Part shown: positions 32,483 through 44,183 of the stretch, in pieces | Layout of the letters: the number at the start of each line of letters is the position of its first letter | How positions within the stretch are numbered: the first letter of the stretch is position 1 | NCBI GenBank assembly: GCA_963575745.1 | Contig: CAUYUJ010022559.1 | Coordinates: forward strand, 285,699 to 349,698 | DNA length: 64,000 bases | Source of the DNA: Prorocentrum cordatum | Lineage: Eukaryota; Sar; Dinophyceae; Prorocentrales; Prorocentraceae | Direction of reading: 5' to 3' | Program-made: the position numbers and the translations under genes | The notes under the pieces: generated by a model | Told to the model about the DNA's origin: nothing | What the model saw: only the letters and a program-made list of their open reading frames with translations | Databases searched by the model: none

Positions 32483-32761
32483 GCAGTGGCGAAGCGTCCC
32501 CGCTTGCCTACAGGCGCACCAAATAATGTTTTAAGAACTGTTTTGTGATTTGCACAAGATGTTCCAATAACATGTCTGACTGAGACTGTCTTGTTTTAAC
32601 ACGTCGGGTTTATGTACTAAGAACATTGTTCTTGGAAACTGTCTTGTTTCAACACGTCGCCTTTATGTACTAAGAACATCGCTCTTGTTATTGTAACCTT
32701 TTTGGGTTCGAAGAACATGTCGTGGTAGGCCTATATGAATGCTGGGACGGAAGGTCCTTGC
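32483..32761. mobile_element. MITE-C copy 2 with TCAA target duplication
   Basis: The termini GCAGTGGCGAAGCGTCCCCG and GGGACGG..GGTCCTTGC match copy 1. TCAA flanks both ends (32,479-32,482 and 32,762-32,765). The AT-rich interior contains an extra internal duplication of about 60 bp (CTGTCTTGTTT.AACACGTCG... TATGTACTAAGAACAT), which explains the greater length. Confidence 0.8.
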
Positions 32762-33049
32762 TCAATAGGATTGGCATCGCCTTACCTGAGTGCCACTCTC
32801 AAGTATTCCCTCTCCAGTTGCTGAGGGCACTTCCGTAATTATCATGAGATCGTCGTCGCCTCGGGCTTGTCCATGTATTGGGTATGGATGAGCTCGTGGC
32901 GGGCAATGGGCTGAGTTGCCAGCCCCGCCCGCTGCTATCCCCGCCCCGTCGTTCGACACCGAATTCCCCCCACCCCTGACAGGCCGCCCCAGGTGCACAA
33001 CAGCGCTCGCCATGTTTTGTTCTGTTCTGCGGAGCCCTGGGCACGTCGT

Positions 33050-33270
33050 CCATGTCGATCCGATGGATCCGAGTCGGTATCGGGGTTTCGGCCGGCGCGA
33101 TGTTGACGTTCCGACGTTCCGGTGTTGTCCAATGCTTCCATGGCGCTCCTGTGCATCCTGGCGCAGCCGATCCGATTCGATCCCACACCCGCGCCGGTGA
33201 AAATTCCGACCCTATCCGAGTCCCTGCGTCGACGCACATTCGGATCCGATCCGAGTTCCTATCTTTCTTT
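33050..33270 (+). repeat. GATCCGAT-rich degenerate repeat
   Basis: Words such as GATCCGATGGATCCGAGTC and CCGATCCGATTCGATCCC resemble 4,555-4,775. 32,766-33,049 shows nothing assignable. Confidence 0.5.
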
Positions 33271-33419
33271 CCGCCACCAAGAAAATTACACAGACACTCT
33301 CCGCTGGATTGTTCCTGGGCCTCATGGGAGAGTGGCGGTGTATATTTCACCACTGGGAGCCAGCGACTGCATACACCGTCGCCCTCCGGAAGGTGCGTGC
33401 AAAATTCGTCGGAGGGTGT

Positions 33420-34610
33420 TTGTGTGTATATATATGTATCTATGCGACCACCCTTCGGGTAATAAGGAGGTGGTGGGGGGGGGAGAGGGGGAGGACAACA
33501 TCTGACTCAATCGATCTCACTATCGATCTCACTCAACGGGACACCACGGGACAACACGGGACACCACGGGACACCTGTCGATCTCACTATCGATCTCACT
33601 ATCGATCTCACCATCGATCTCACTCAACGGGACATCACGGGATAACACGGGCCACCACGGGACACCACGGGACAACGCGGGACACCTCTCGATTTCACTA
33701 TCGGTCTCACTATCGATCTCACTAGCGATTTCACTCAACGGGACACCACGGGACAACACGGGACACCACGGGACACCTGTCGATCTCATTATCGATCTCA
33801 CTTTTTGGGGCACCACGGGACACATCGGGGCACCACATCGATCTCAGTATCGATCTCACTATCGATCTCACGATCGATCTCACTCAACGGGACACCACGG
33901 GACACCTGTCGATCTCACTATCGATCTCTTTCTCTGGGGACACCACGGGACACCTCGGGGCACCACATCGATCACAGTATCGATCTCACTATCGATCTCA
34001 TCGGTCTCACTATCGATCTCACGATCGATCTCACTATCGATCGCATTCAACGGGACACCACGGGACACCGCGGGACACCGCGAGCCACCGCCGGACGGAG
34101 GAGAATCAGTTGTCTTGACTTCGCCCTGGCACCGGCGGACACCATGGGACACCACGGGACACCGCGAGCCACCGCAGGACGGGGGAGAATCATTTGTCTT
34201 GACTTCGCCCTAACAACGGCGGGACACCATGGGACACCACGGGACACTGCGGGACACCGCGAGCCACCGTTGGACTGAGGAGAAACATTTGTCTTGAGTT
34301 CGCCCTTGCAACGGCGGGACACTGCGGGCCACCGCGAGCCACCGCCGGACGGAGGAGAATCATTTGTTCTTTTCGCCCTAGCAACGGCGGGACACCACGG
34401 GACACCACGAGCCATCGCCGGACGGAGGAGAAACATTTGTCTTGATAGCGCCCTAGCAACGGCGGGTTCAGTCCTCTCGTACGCCCACGCAGCTTCGCCT
34501 CGCCCGCACGCATGACACGAACGAAACGAAAGGATTTCCAGGTTTGGGGGTCTCCGTTCCCCTGCGATCGCACCCCTCAACCTCCGATGTGTACATGAAT
34601 ACATATATAT
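33420..34610 (+). repeat. compound array unit U1
   Basis: Order: TA-rich stretch, GACCACCCTTCGGGT..TAAGGAGGT, then an ATCGATCTCACT array interleaved with GGGACACCACGGGACA, then several copies of about 95 bp carrying GAGCCACCG..GGACGG.GGAGAA and TTTGTCTTGA, then a spacer with CCCACGCAGCTTCGCCTCGC and a TA tract. The same order recurs in U2. Confidence 0.85.
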
Positions 34611-35598
34611 ATATATACCCATACGACCACCCTTCGGGTGATAAGGAGGTTCGGGGGGGGAGGAACCAACGTCTCACTTGATCGGTCTCACTATCGATCT
34701 CACTATCGATCTCAGTATCGGTCTCGCTCGATCGATCTCCCTCGAGCGATCTGACAATCGATCTCACTCGATCTATCTCACAATTCATCTGACTATCGAT
34801 CTCACAATCGATCTCACAATCGATATCACATTCGGTCTCACTATCGATATCACAACCGCTCTCACAATCAACGTCATCATCATCAACAACATATTTACAT
34901 CAACATCATCATCACCAACATCATCATAATCGGGACACCGTCCTCATCATCAACACCAACATCATCGTCATCACGGTAATCGACATTATCGGGACACCAC
35001 CGTCATCATCATCATCATCACCATCATCACAATCATCATCATCATCAACATCATCATCAGCAGCATCGGGACACAGTCATCGTCATCATCATCATCAGCA
35101 GCAGCAGCATCATCATCGGGACACCTCCATGATCACCATCGTTATCGTCATGATCATCATCATCGGGACACCATCATCATCATCATCATCATCATCTCAT
35201 CCTCATCATCGACATCATCATCATCAGCATCATCAACATCATCATCATCTGCATCATCATCATCATCGCCATCATCGGGGCACCATCATCATCATTACCA
35301 ACATCAGCATCAACATCATCATCACCATCGGGACGCTATCATCATCAACATCATCATCATCACCATCATAATAATCATCATCATCGGGACGCCATAATCA
35401 TCATCAACCTCATCATCATCAACATCATCATCAACGGGGCACCATCATAATCATCATCATCAACATCGCATCACCATACTCATCATCATCGGGACACCAT
35501 CATCGTAATCATCATGATCATCAACATAATCATCATGATCATCATCATCCTGATCATCGGGACACCATCAGCATCATCATCATCGTCATCATCATCGA

Positions 35599-35629
<31 letters not shown>

Positions 35630-35760
35630 GGGACACCATCATCATCGACACCATCATCATCATCATCATCGTCATCATCATCAGCATCATCATCATCATC
35701 GTCATCATCGTCATCATCATCAGCATCATCATCAGCATCACCATCACCATCATCGTCATC

Positions 35761-35792
<32 letters not shown>

Positions 35793-35812
35793 CTCACCAT
35801 CATCATCATCAG

Positions 35813-35864
<52 letters not shown>

Positions 35865-36218
35865 GCGGGACACCGCGGGACACCGGCGGGACACCGCGGG
35901 GCACCGCGGGACACCGCGGGACACCGCGGGACACCGGCGGGACACCGCGGGCCACCGGCCGCCCGGAAGGGAGACATTTGGTCCGGCCGCGCCTCAGCCA
36001 CACGGGACTTTCGCGGGACACTGGCGGGACACCGCGGGCCACCGGCCGCCCGGAAGGGAGACATTTGGTCCGGCCGCGCCTCAGCCACAGGAGACTTTCT
36101 CTCGCCCGCCCACGCAGCTTCGCCTCGCCCGCACGCACGGTACGCACGAACACGAAACCGAAATCGATTTCCCAGTAGGGGGGCTCTCCGTTCCACTTCG
36201 ATCTCACCCCCTCACCTC

Positions 36219-36255
<37 letters not shown>
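34611..36255 (+). repeat. compound array unit U2
   Basis: It repeats the plan of U1: GACCACCCTTCGGGTGATAAGG at 34,622, ATCGATCTCAC array, CAT array with scattered GGGACACC, GGGACACCGCGG array with two copies of AAGGGAGACATTTGGTCCGG, CCCACGCAGCTTCGCCTCGC, closing in a TA tract at 36,222-36,254. U2 carries about 1 kb of CAT expansion absent from U1. Confidence 0.85.
34870..35866 (+). repeat. CAT trinucleotide array with GGGACACC punctuation
   Basis: About 1 kb of CATCAT/CATCGT variants, interrupted at irregular intervals by CGGGACACCATC. The last 80 bp are pure CAT. Confidence 0.95.
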
Positions 36256-36258
<3 letters not shown>

Positions 36259-36834
36259 TCGTGGCGTGAGTTTGATGACGAGTGGTACTGCGCTCCCCGC
36301 CGCGCCGACCGGTCCAGGCGTCCAGGCCGCCCCAGTGGGGCCAGAGCAGACGGCACGTTCTGGAAGTGGCCTCGCTTTCGGCGCGCTCTCGCTCTCGGCG
36401 GAAGTGGGCGGACGCCAGCGGGACGACGATGCCGACGACGACGACGACGTCTTCCCGCTGCCCTGGACACTGCTGGGGGGCTGACGTAAAACTTCAATGG
36501 TTCCGCCGGCGGAAGGTGAAGCATGCAAGCAAGCAGAACTGGCGCTTCTACGCCGCATAGGCACTGAATAATACATTCGCCAGGGGCAATGCAAACCTTC
36601 GTCAGGCCGTGGATGCGCAAACGCTGGGTGAACACTGCTGTTGGGGCCTCGGCGGAAGGTCGGTGGAGGTAAACGCGAGGCGTCAGCATGCTTGGGCTTA
36701 GGGCTTGTGGAGTCGACCAGACTCTCAGACTCTTCCGCAGCGGCACCAGTGGGGCCGCCCGAATTCCTCCATCCCGCACCGCCGATGCATCGCCGATGCC
36801 CCTTCCGACCCCACCTATGGAAGAAGACGATATG
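36256..36834. other. GC-rich spacer, no gene supported
   Basis: Overlapping open frames on both strands. 36,780-36,830 contains a CCGATGCATCGCCGATG fragment of the 10,395 family. Confidence 0.4.
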
Positions 36835-36997
36835 GCATAAGCGTAAAACTTTCGAAGGTCCGTCCGAACTCCTTGGGTCGGCGGTGGACCCCTGGCGCGC
36901 GGAGCTCGCCAGGGGCGGCGCTGGAGGCGCCCCCATGGGTGCCCGGCCCCCATCCACGAAAAGTCTACGTGGTTCTCCGAAAGTTTGTGTGTTATGC
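36835..36997. mobile_element. FB1 foldback element copy
   Basis: Left GCATAAGCGTAAAACTTTCG and right CGAAAGTTTGTGTGTTATGC are the FB1 termini; GGTCC and GGTTCTC arm remnants and a GGGGCGGCGC centre lie between. The arms have diverged more than at 10.8 kb. Confidence 0.7.
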
Positions 36998-36999
36998 AG

Positions 37000-37130
37000 T
37001 TGCGTCTTCTTTGTCTTCCTGGTCGTCTTCTTGTTCTTCTTCGTCTTCTTCTTATTTGTTCTTCCTCTTCTTCTTCTTCTTCTTATTTTTATTATTCTTC
37101 TTATTCCTTTTCTTCTCCTTCGTCTTCTTC
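37000..37130 (+). repeat. TTC/TCT-rich tract
   Basis: CTTCTTCTTCTTC with TTATT interruptions. 37,131-37,450 is GC-rich without a supported gene. Confidence 0.75.
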
Positions 37131-37449
37131 TGGTCTGGGCGGCCACCTGACGTCGTGCGGCGTCGCGCCCTCCGCCAGCGACCTGCGCGCGCACGCGGGG
37201 GCGCCCCCGCGATCGGGGCTGCCTCTCGAGGGCCCCCCCGCCGCCGAGGCCCCCGTGGCGGCCCTGCGCCGCCGTGGCGGCGCCGCGCGCGCCGCAGCAG
37301 CCTCCCGGAGGCCCCCGGCAGTGGCGGCGGAGCTCGCCGCCGCCGCCGCCGTCGTCGGTCGGCGCCGCCGCCTACGGCGGAGGCCCATGCCGGGAGACGC
37401 CCCGCCCGCCTCCAGGGTTCGGGCCGAGCGACAGGGGGGGGGGATGGGG

Positions 37450-37570
37450 AAAGGGGAGGTTACGAAATCTGCGGCATGCAGTCGGTTTCAGCCCCACCGA
37501 GGGGCCCCTTCCTCGACATGCATGGCCGCCTCCGGCGCCGGGAGGCGCCGGGAAAATCAGCTACGTGAGC
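37450..37570 (+). repeat. GCATGCAG dispersed repeat copy
   Basis: GGTTACGAAATCTGCGGCATG, GGTTTCAGCCCCACCGAGG and CTCCGGCGCCGGGAGGCGCC, as at 32.4 kb. A further short repeat, ATGGACGTTCTGGGGTCTC at 37,680, recurs at 41,576. Confidence 0.6.
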
Positions 37571-37779
37571 TGAGTCTCAACCACCCCCTTTGCTATCCCC
37601 CCCTTTCGCCCGGTCCGGAGGGTGCCCTGGGCTTCGACGGTTTTGCCATCGAAAGCGTGACATTCCCACACCAGGAGTCCATGGACGTTCTGGGGTCTCA
37701 GGGTTGGGTTTCTGGTGGAAGGTTCCTTGCGGTCGAGCTCATACTGTAGAAAAGACGTCTCGCGTCCCCGACGGCCCTT

Positions 37780-37960
37780 CAGATCCCGGCGTTGCCATTT
37801 TTTCCCAACTGGCGTTTCTTCTGCCCGCCCAGCTTCGGGCCCCTGGGCCCCCTCACACATCGACGCGGCTCGAAAGTTCACGCGGAGCGGAGGGGCCCGA
37901 GGATCTGGGAATCAGATTGTAAGACGATGCGTATATGTTTCCTGCGTCAGATCTGAGGGG
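37780..37960 (+). repeat. SDR1 copy 7, diverged
   Basis: CTTCGGGCCCCTGGGCCCCC, TCACACATCGACGCGGCTCG, then CGGAGCGGAGGGGCCCGAGG and GTCAGATCTGAGGGG. Confidence 0.55.
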
Positions 37961-38099
37961 CAGCGGCGACGACGAGGGCGACGACGGCGGCCGCCATGGC
38001 AGCTGCGGTGGCGTCCATGGCGATGGCGAGCGCGACGGTGAAGACAGCGTTGGCCTCTGTGACGACAGCGGCGACTGGAAAATCGAGAAGGAAAGGCGC

Positions 38100-38480
38100 G
38101 CAGCATGAGCAGTAGTATGAAAGGACGCACGGGTAGCTTCTCGTCAGAGCAGTGGCATTGGCAGCAGCATGGGCAGTAGCATGGGTAGCATCGTGGACAG
38201 TACGGGCAGTAGCATGGACGGTAGCATGGACAGTAGCACGGCTTGTAGCATGGACAGTCGCGGGGGCAGTAGCAGTGGCAGTAGCAGTAGCATGGGCAGT
38301 CGCGTGGGCAGTAGCACGGGCATAGCATGGGAGGCAGTATCATGGGCAATGGCATTGTTTTTAGCATGGGCGGTAACATGACCAGTGTCATACGCAATAA
38401 CAGTCGCAGTAGCAGTAGCAGTCGCGTTGACAATCGCATGAGCAGTAGCAGTAGCAGTAGCAGTAGCGGTAGCAGTAGCA
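38100..38480 (+). repeat. GCAGTAGCATGG-type 6/12-bp satellite
   Basis: GGCAGTAGCATGGACAGTAG units grading into (GCAGTA)n. Frames read as Met/Ser/Gly-rich on plus and Cys/Tyr/Pro-rich on minus. Confidence 0.85.
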
Positions 38481-38519
38481 GTTCAATGAGAAGGCGAGGG
38501 GAGCGAAGGTGTATGACGA

Positions 38520-38750
38520 AAGACATAGAAAGAAAGAGAGAGCGCGAGAGAAAAGGGGTCGGAGAGAAAACGAGAGAGAGAGAGAGATAGAGAGAACATC
38601 AAGCGAGGAGAAATCCATACATAGAGAGAGAGAGAGTGAGAGGGAGATTGGGAGAGAGATAGAGAGAGAGAGAGAGAGAAAAAAAAAGTAAGAGAGAGAT
38701 AACAGACAAACAAATATAGAGAGAGAGAGAGTGAGAGAGAGAGTGTTTGC
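38520..38750 (+). repeat. GA dinucleotide-rich tract
   Basis: GAGAGAGA runs with AAAG interruptions over about 230 bp. 38,751-38,999 holds no supported feature. Confidence 0.9.
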
Positions 38751-38999
38751 CGTTGTGGAGTGCGCGCAAGCATCCCACCCCCCTGACGGGACTGTGGGGT
38801 GCCCTTGCGCGCGCTTCGCGATGCCCTTGGCCCAGCTCCCCCACACCGTACCTCGCTTACCCCTAAGAGTGAGAGCTCCCTCTTTGAACGCGACTCCCCA
38901 CGCAGCCTCCTTAGAAAAGGGGGGAGTATCCTGGCGATGCACATCGCTCCACGATAGTAAGTATCGCATCGCCGCCCCTCGATTGAAATGACGAGCGAG

Positions 39000-39790
39000 G
39001 ACCCTTGGCCAGGCCAGACGTCGAGCGCGAATCGCGCCATGCGCGGTGGCACTGTGGCGCAACTTCGACGGCGAAATTGTTCGCGGTCGAGTCGGCGCGC
39101 GGAGCCACGCAGACTGCTGGTGCGCCGCGTCGGCGGCTGGCTCGGCGACGAAAGTGTCTGCGCTGGAGTTGGCGCGCGGCGCCGAGCAGATTCCCCGCTT
39201 GCCTGGACAGCGCACGCGCGCGCGCGCAGGCGAAGACTCGCGCGTCGCAGGGGGTGGGGTGGGGGGGGGGGGGGGGCGATCCCGAAACGCAGTGTATCGT
39301 GCTGGGGTCGGCGCGCGGCGCCAATCCGATTCCGCGCGCGTCTGGCGAGCGCTCGAGCGCACGCGGGGTGACTCCCCGCGCGGCGTCGGCAGCTCTCTCG
39401 GCAAACGATGTTCGCGCGGCGGTCGGCGCGTAGCGCCGAGCGGGATGGCGCCTCGCCGCGCGGCTGGTGACGCGCGGGTGCGCGCGAGCGTCCCTGCAGT
39501 TGCGTCGCAGCGGCGTCGCACCTGCAGGCCATCGCTCCGCCATCGCCGCGCAGGGGGGAGGGGCTGCGTAGGAATGTGTGAGGTGCAGCCACATTCTTCG
39601 CGCTGGGGTCGGCGCGTGGCGCCAGCAGCTTCCCCGCTTGCCTGGATGGCGCTCGCGCGCGCAGGAGGAGACTCACGTGTCGCATGCTTGGCCCAATCGT
39701 GGCACGCGATCAGTTGCGCTGGGGACGGCGCGTGGCGCCGATCTAATGCCTCGCGCTGGGGTCGGCGCGTGAACAGACGCCAGCTGCAGT
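39000..39790 (+). repeat. about 130-150-bp GC-rich tandem repeat
   Basis: Units share CGCTGG.GTCGGCGCG(C/T)G(G/T)CGCC, TTCCCCGCTTGCCTGGA and GCGCTCGCGCGCGCA. The 607-aa minus-strand frame across it is a GC-rich by-product. Confidence 0.7.
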
Positions 39791-39859
39791 CGCCGCGCAA
39801 AAGGCCGCGCGGGGAGTGCGTGGGGGGGGAAGGGGGGGGGGCTGCGCGAGAAGACGTCA

Positions 39860-40370
39860 GCCGAGAGCGCCGCGGGCAAGCGGCGCGCAAAAACGCCTTC
39901 GGGACGCGCGAGAGACCGCCACGTGCGAGCGGCGGGCACGCGCGGAACAGCCCTCGGGGCGCGCCAGAACGCGCCGCGCGCGAGCGGGCGTGCGCACGAG
40001 TGCCTCCAGGGCGCGCCATTGCCTGCCGCGTGCAAGCGGGACCGCACGGGAGCGCTCCCAGGGCGCGCCAGACAGCGCACGCCCATGCGCTCCGCGTGCG
40101 GGCGGGCAACGCACGGAGATGCCCTTGGGGCGCGCCAGAGTGCACGTGTGAGCGGGCACGCACGGAGTTGCCATCGGGGCGTGCCCTTGAGCGCCGCGAA
40201 CGAGCTGTCACGCGCGAGGGAGCCCTCCGGGCGCGCTAGCGTGCGCCGCGTGCGAGCGGGGACGCAAGGAGGGGCCCTCAGGGCGCGCCCAACAGCGGGC
40301 AGGCACGAGAACGCCCTCGGGGCGCACCCACGAGCACCGCGCGCGAGCGGGCAAACGTGAGAGAGCCGTC
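39860..40370 (+). repeat. about 50-65-bp GC-rich tandem repeat
   Basis: GGGGCGCGCCA followed by CGC.CGCG.GCGAGCGGGC recurs seven to eight times. It starts right after a G-run near 39,830. 40,371-40,714 is GC-rich without a supported gene. Confidence 0.75.
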
Positions 40371-40714
40371 GGTGCGTGCCTTGCCCCGGTCTCGCCCCGC
40401 TTCCTTTGCGGATCTTGCTTCTGCCGCGCCGCGACCTCGAGAGCCTGGGCCCCTGTGAGGTGCCTCGCCCTGGCGCCACCGCCCCGGCAGCCCGCCGCCC
40501 GCTGGCGCCGGGCCGCGCCCGGCGTCGCCGCCGCCGGCCGCCCGCTGGGGCGGCGCGGCGCCGCCGAGGCCGCGCGCTCTCGGCGGGCGGCCGACGGCGG
40601 CCAGACGCTCGCCGGCGGCGGCGGCGACGGCACGGCGACGGCCGGCCGACCGACCGCTCGCCAGCGGCGACGTCACGACGACGTCGACGACGACGGCACT
40701 TCTCCTCGAGATTC

Positions 40715-40870
40715 TGGCGACTCAGTTTTCTGGAGCCGGGCGTGTTCGCTCCATTTCGGACCCCGCGGGGCCCTCACAGATCGCTCCGGTTCGAGAAATG
40801 ACGCAGAAAGGCGGGGTCTGGGATCCGGTCGTGTTTTTTTTTTTGCGATGAGCTCGTTATAGATTCTGAC
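40715..40870 (+). repeat. SDR1 copy 8
   Basis: TTTCGGACCCCGCGGGGCCC, TCACAGATCGCTCCGGTTCG and GACGCAGAAAGGCGGGGTC, then a T-run. Confidence 0.7.
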
Positions 40871-42590
40871 ACGTTTGCTCGCATGGTCTTCGCCCCCCCC
40901 CCCCCCGCCCAATCGCCCCTTGTGTGCAAGTGCCTTTCGACTTGCGTGGTTTCTGCACGTGCAAGTCGTTTGCGGCTTACTTCAGGCTCAAGCCCCCCCC
41001 GTCCACGCAAGTGAACTTACGGGCGTCTAACGAAAACACGCTGAATGTTACATTTTCTTGGCGTCGTCGGATCTCAGGGCTCGGCGCGAAGAAGTGTATC
41101 GCTATTGGCGGGCCTCTGGGGGCCCTCGCCAGGCCTCGGGTCCGTGCAGAAACAAATTATACGCAGGACGAGAAGCCGGTCCTGGGGCAGGGGTCTTCGA
41201 GGGCATCGGCAGGGCCAGGGGATCCAGCGCATTGGAAAAATTCAGACGGAGGTGTTTCGCCCTTCTCGGCCTCTAGAGGCCCTCGCCGGACCGCGGGGCC
41301 GTCAAATGACGAGCCCAGGATGGAAAACCGGTCCCGGGGAATGGATGGAGACTTCTGGGGGGGCGTAATTATTGAAAAAGTCGCGGCGTCGGATCTCTGG
41401 GGGAGGGTAGGCTCAGGGGGGGGCGGGCTCGGGGGGGGGGGGAAGCATCGAGCTGGAACATCGGCGATGCATGGCGAATGCGCGCGTCCCCAGGCGGGGT
41501 GGGCCATCAGGCCACGGTCGGCGACGTGTCGCCGATTCCCGCTTGAGTTGCCCTCCCGGAGCCTACATGCCCACATGGACGCCCTGGGGTCTCCGGGTTG
41601 GGTTTCGTGTGGCAGGCGTCTTCGGGACTGGCCCCCACGGTGTCCCCTCCCATCGTTGCCTGTCAGGTCCAGTGCCTCCCGGGGTCGCCACGGCGTGGCC
41701 GGGCGACCGCCCAGTGGGTCCGGGGGGCCGAGGCCCAGATCTCCGACGCTTTTGCTCAGCATGCTCTGGGATCTCCTGGCTTCTGGTGTTCAACGGGACG
41801 ACGTGGCTACATCATGAGAAAACGGATGAGTGGGGACTGTCGGGAAATCAGCTCTTGAAGTACGCATTTTCCTGAGTAGACCCCCGACGCGCGCAGCTTC
41901 TCATGCGAGGCCATGGCCGAACCCGCCTCGCCCTGACGGGGCCCAGGCGCATGCCCGTACAGGCGATCCGTTTCCGTTTCCGTTAGCTTCTGGTGTTCGA
42001 CGTGCTCGGCCCCAGAGAGATCCCACGTTTTGAACAAAAGTCAAGACGGAGGTTTCTCGCGATGTTCGGCCACTAGGCAGGGGCCCTCGCCGGGTCCCCG
42101 GGCTGTCAGGACACGACTCAGGATGAAAGACCGGTCATGTGGAACGGGTCGAGTTTTCTGGGGTCCCCGTATCGAACAAATCACTACGTCGGATCTCTGT
42201 GGTGTTGTCCTCGATTTGTGGTGTTCGGCCGGGGCTCTTTCTTCGACTTCGGCCTCTGGAGCACGTTGTCGGGCCCGGGGCCCTCAAGAGTGGTTCCAGG
42301 ACGAGCGAAACGTTTACCCCCAGGAGTGGGTCGGGACCTCAGGGGCCGTGCACTGAGAAAGAATACATCGTCGGATGTCTGGGAATGCAGGGGTGCAAGT
42401 TCGGTCCTCCAGGTACAGTCAAGACGCTGAAATAAGGAACAGTTTGGCTTCGGAAGGGACTCTCGATGTTCCTTAGGTTCCTCCAGTGCTGTTCCTCTTG
42501 CCCTCCTGGGGCACGGAGGCGCTTACAGGGCCAAGAAGGGGCTTCGTTCCTGATTTAGCGTTCCTTCTGCCAGCGGCCCGACTGTAGGGC
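40871..42590. other. GD repeat cluster, no gene
   Basis: At least three GD copies: 41,095-41,200, 41,260-41,350 and 42,070-42,160, each with CCCTCGCC.G..C, CGTCA/CGTGCAGAA, then AGGATG.AA.ACCGGTC. 41,455-41,540 has CGATGCATGG-type words and 42,415-42,575 matches 8,720-8,890. Confidence 0.5.
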
Positions 42591-42594
42591 GTCG

Positions 42595-42785
42595 CCCACA
42601 CGGGGTTCCGAGCAGACGGGGTCGGCGGATCTCGCCCCGTGGCCGAGGCTTCGGCGATGCGACTCGATTCGGGTCCCCGCGCTCCCCATCACGATGTCGC
42701 CGACACGTCGCCGATTCACCGGCGATGCAGCGCGATCGTCCGACCCCATCTTCTTGAGCCCCATCTGGACGGCCTCCGCATAGGG
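42595..42785. repeat. CGATG-palindrome element copy
   Basis: GTCGCCGACACGTCGCCGATTC, ACCGGCGATGCAGCGCGATC and GTCCGACCCCATCTTCTTGAG are collinear with 9,880-10,000. 42,786-43,050 shows nothing assignable. Confidence 0.6.
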
Positions 42786-43113
42786 GCAGGAAGACTGGGG
42801 ACGAAGACTTGCCGCGGCCCCTGCCCGTTCCTGACTAGGGGTCGCCGTCGGCGTTGCGGCCCGCGTTGCTGCCCTGTGTGGGGCAGGTGACGTCTGCCCA
42901 GCAGCAAGCGGCCGCAGTCGGTTCTGCGCAGCACTTGGGGGGGTGCACTTCAGGAGCGACCGGTCTGAGGGTTGTGAGCCTGGATGCCCACAACTACATA
43001 TGGTTTTGTTTTTTTTCTCCAGGCCATTTTTGGGGGGGGCCCCGCCAGATGGTAAAATACATACCAAACAAACTATATATATGTATATTCTGACACATAT
43101 ACCATTATATATC

Positions 43114-43240
43114 AGAGTGAGGGGGCCGAACGGTCATTCATTGTCCCTGGGTGCGTGGCTGAATAAGGAATTCATGGTGAGAATTCTGCTTGTTGCGTTG
43201 TGGTTGTTGTCGTTGTTGTTGTTGCTGCTGCTGTTGTTGC

Positions 43241-43286
<46 letters not shown>

Positions 43287-43299
43287 ATTGTTGTTGTTA

Positions 43300-43330
<31 letters not shown>

Positions 43331-44140
43331 TGTTGTTGTTGTTGTTGTTGTTGTTGAACATTATTAATTCTAAAGAATAATTATTGTTGGGCCCCCTGGT
43401 GCGCGCCCCCCCCGCCGCGCCTAGGCCGCAGCCACGTTTTCATCATTTTCGTGAGGAAGCCTCAGGTAATTCGAGGTGATCAAGATCCGGTTGTTTTGTT
43501 GTAATCCGTTTTCCCTTGCAAAAAACACTATAAAATGAAATTTCTTGTTCAAATATTATCAAATTTCAAGAATCCCTTGTAAAAAATAAGGTAAAGTGGA
43601 CATTCGCGCGCGCAAGACGAAATCCTTCCAAAAGCTTAGTGTTCGGAGCGATTTTAACATAAAAACATCAAAAAACCAATGGTTTTTCAACAAAAAAATG
43701 TCAAAATCTCATCCCGCGCGCTCTTGCGGATTCGTAGGAAACCCAACACTTTTTAAACATTTCTGTCAAACGGGCTTTTGCGAGCAACTTTTTCGAACTT
43801 CTGCGACAACGGTTGCGCACCTGCCAGGGCCATCATCCCTGTCAAATAATACCATGCGGGACACATTCGTTTTTTCTTCGCGCGCGCACGCCGAAATCTC
43901 CAAAAACCATTGGGTTCTGTGGGTGTGTACCCCACGCCAGTGTAGTAGCCACGGTCGTCCGCACGCCACGAAGTGAAGTGTCCCAACGTCATAGGGCGGG
44001 AAGCTGGGTTTGGGTGGTCGCGAAGAGTCGTTTGGATATTTGGTAGAGCTTGTAATGCCCCCCCCACGAAGTGGGGGTATTGCCTGGTGTCGTATGAAAA
44101 CCCTGGCACTGGGGAGAACACCACGCGTTCGGGTAAAATG

Positions 44141-44183
<43 letters not shown>

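Noticed and set aside
38388-40211. 607-codon minus-strand frame
   Set aside because: It runs through GC-rich tandem repeats and a GA tract. Openness follows from high GC and repeats; the protein is low-complexity Arg/Ala/Ser.
43180-43376. Leu-rich hydrophobic frame resembling a membrane segment
   Set aside because: Translation of the TTG array within TSE, not a protein.
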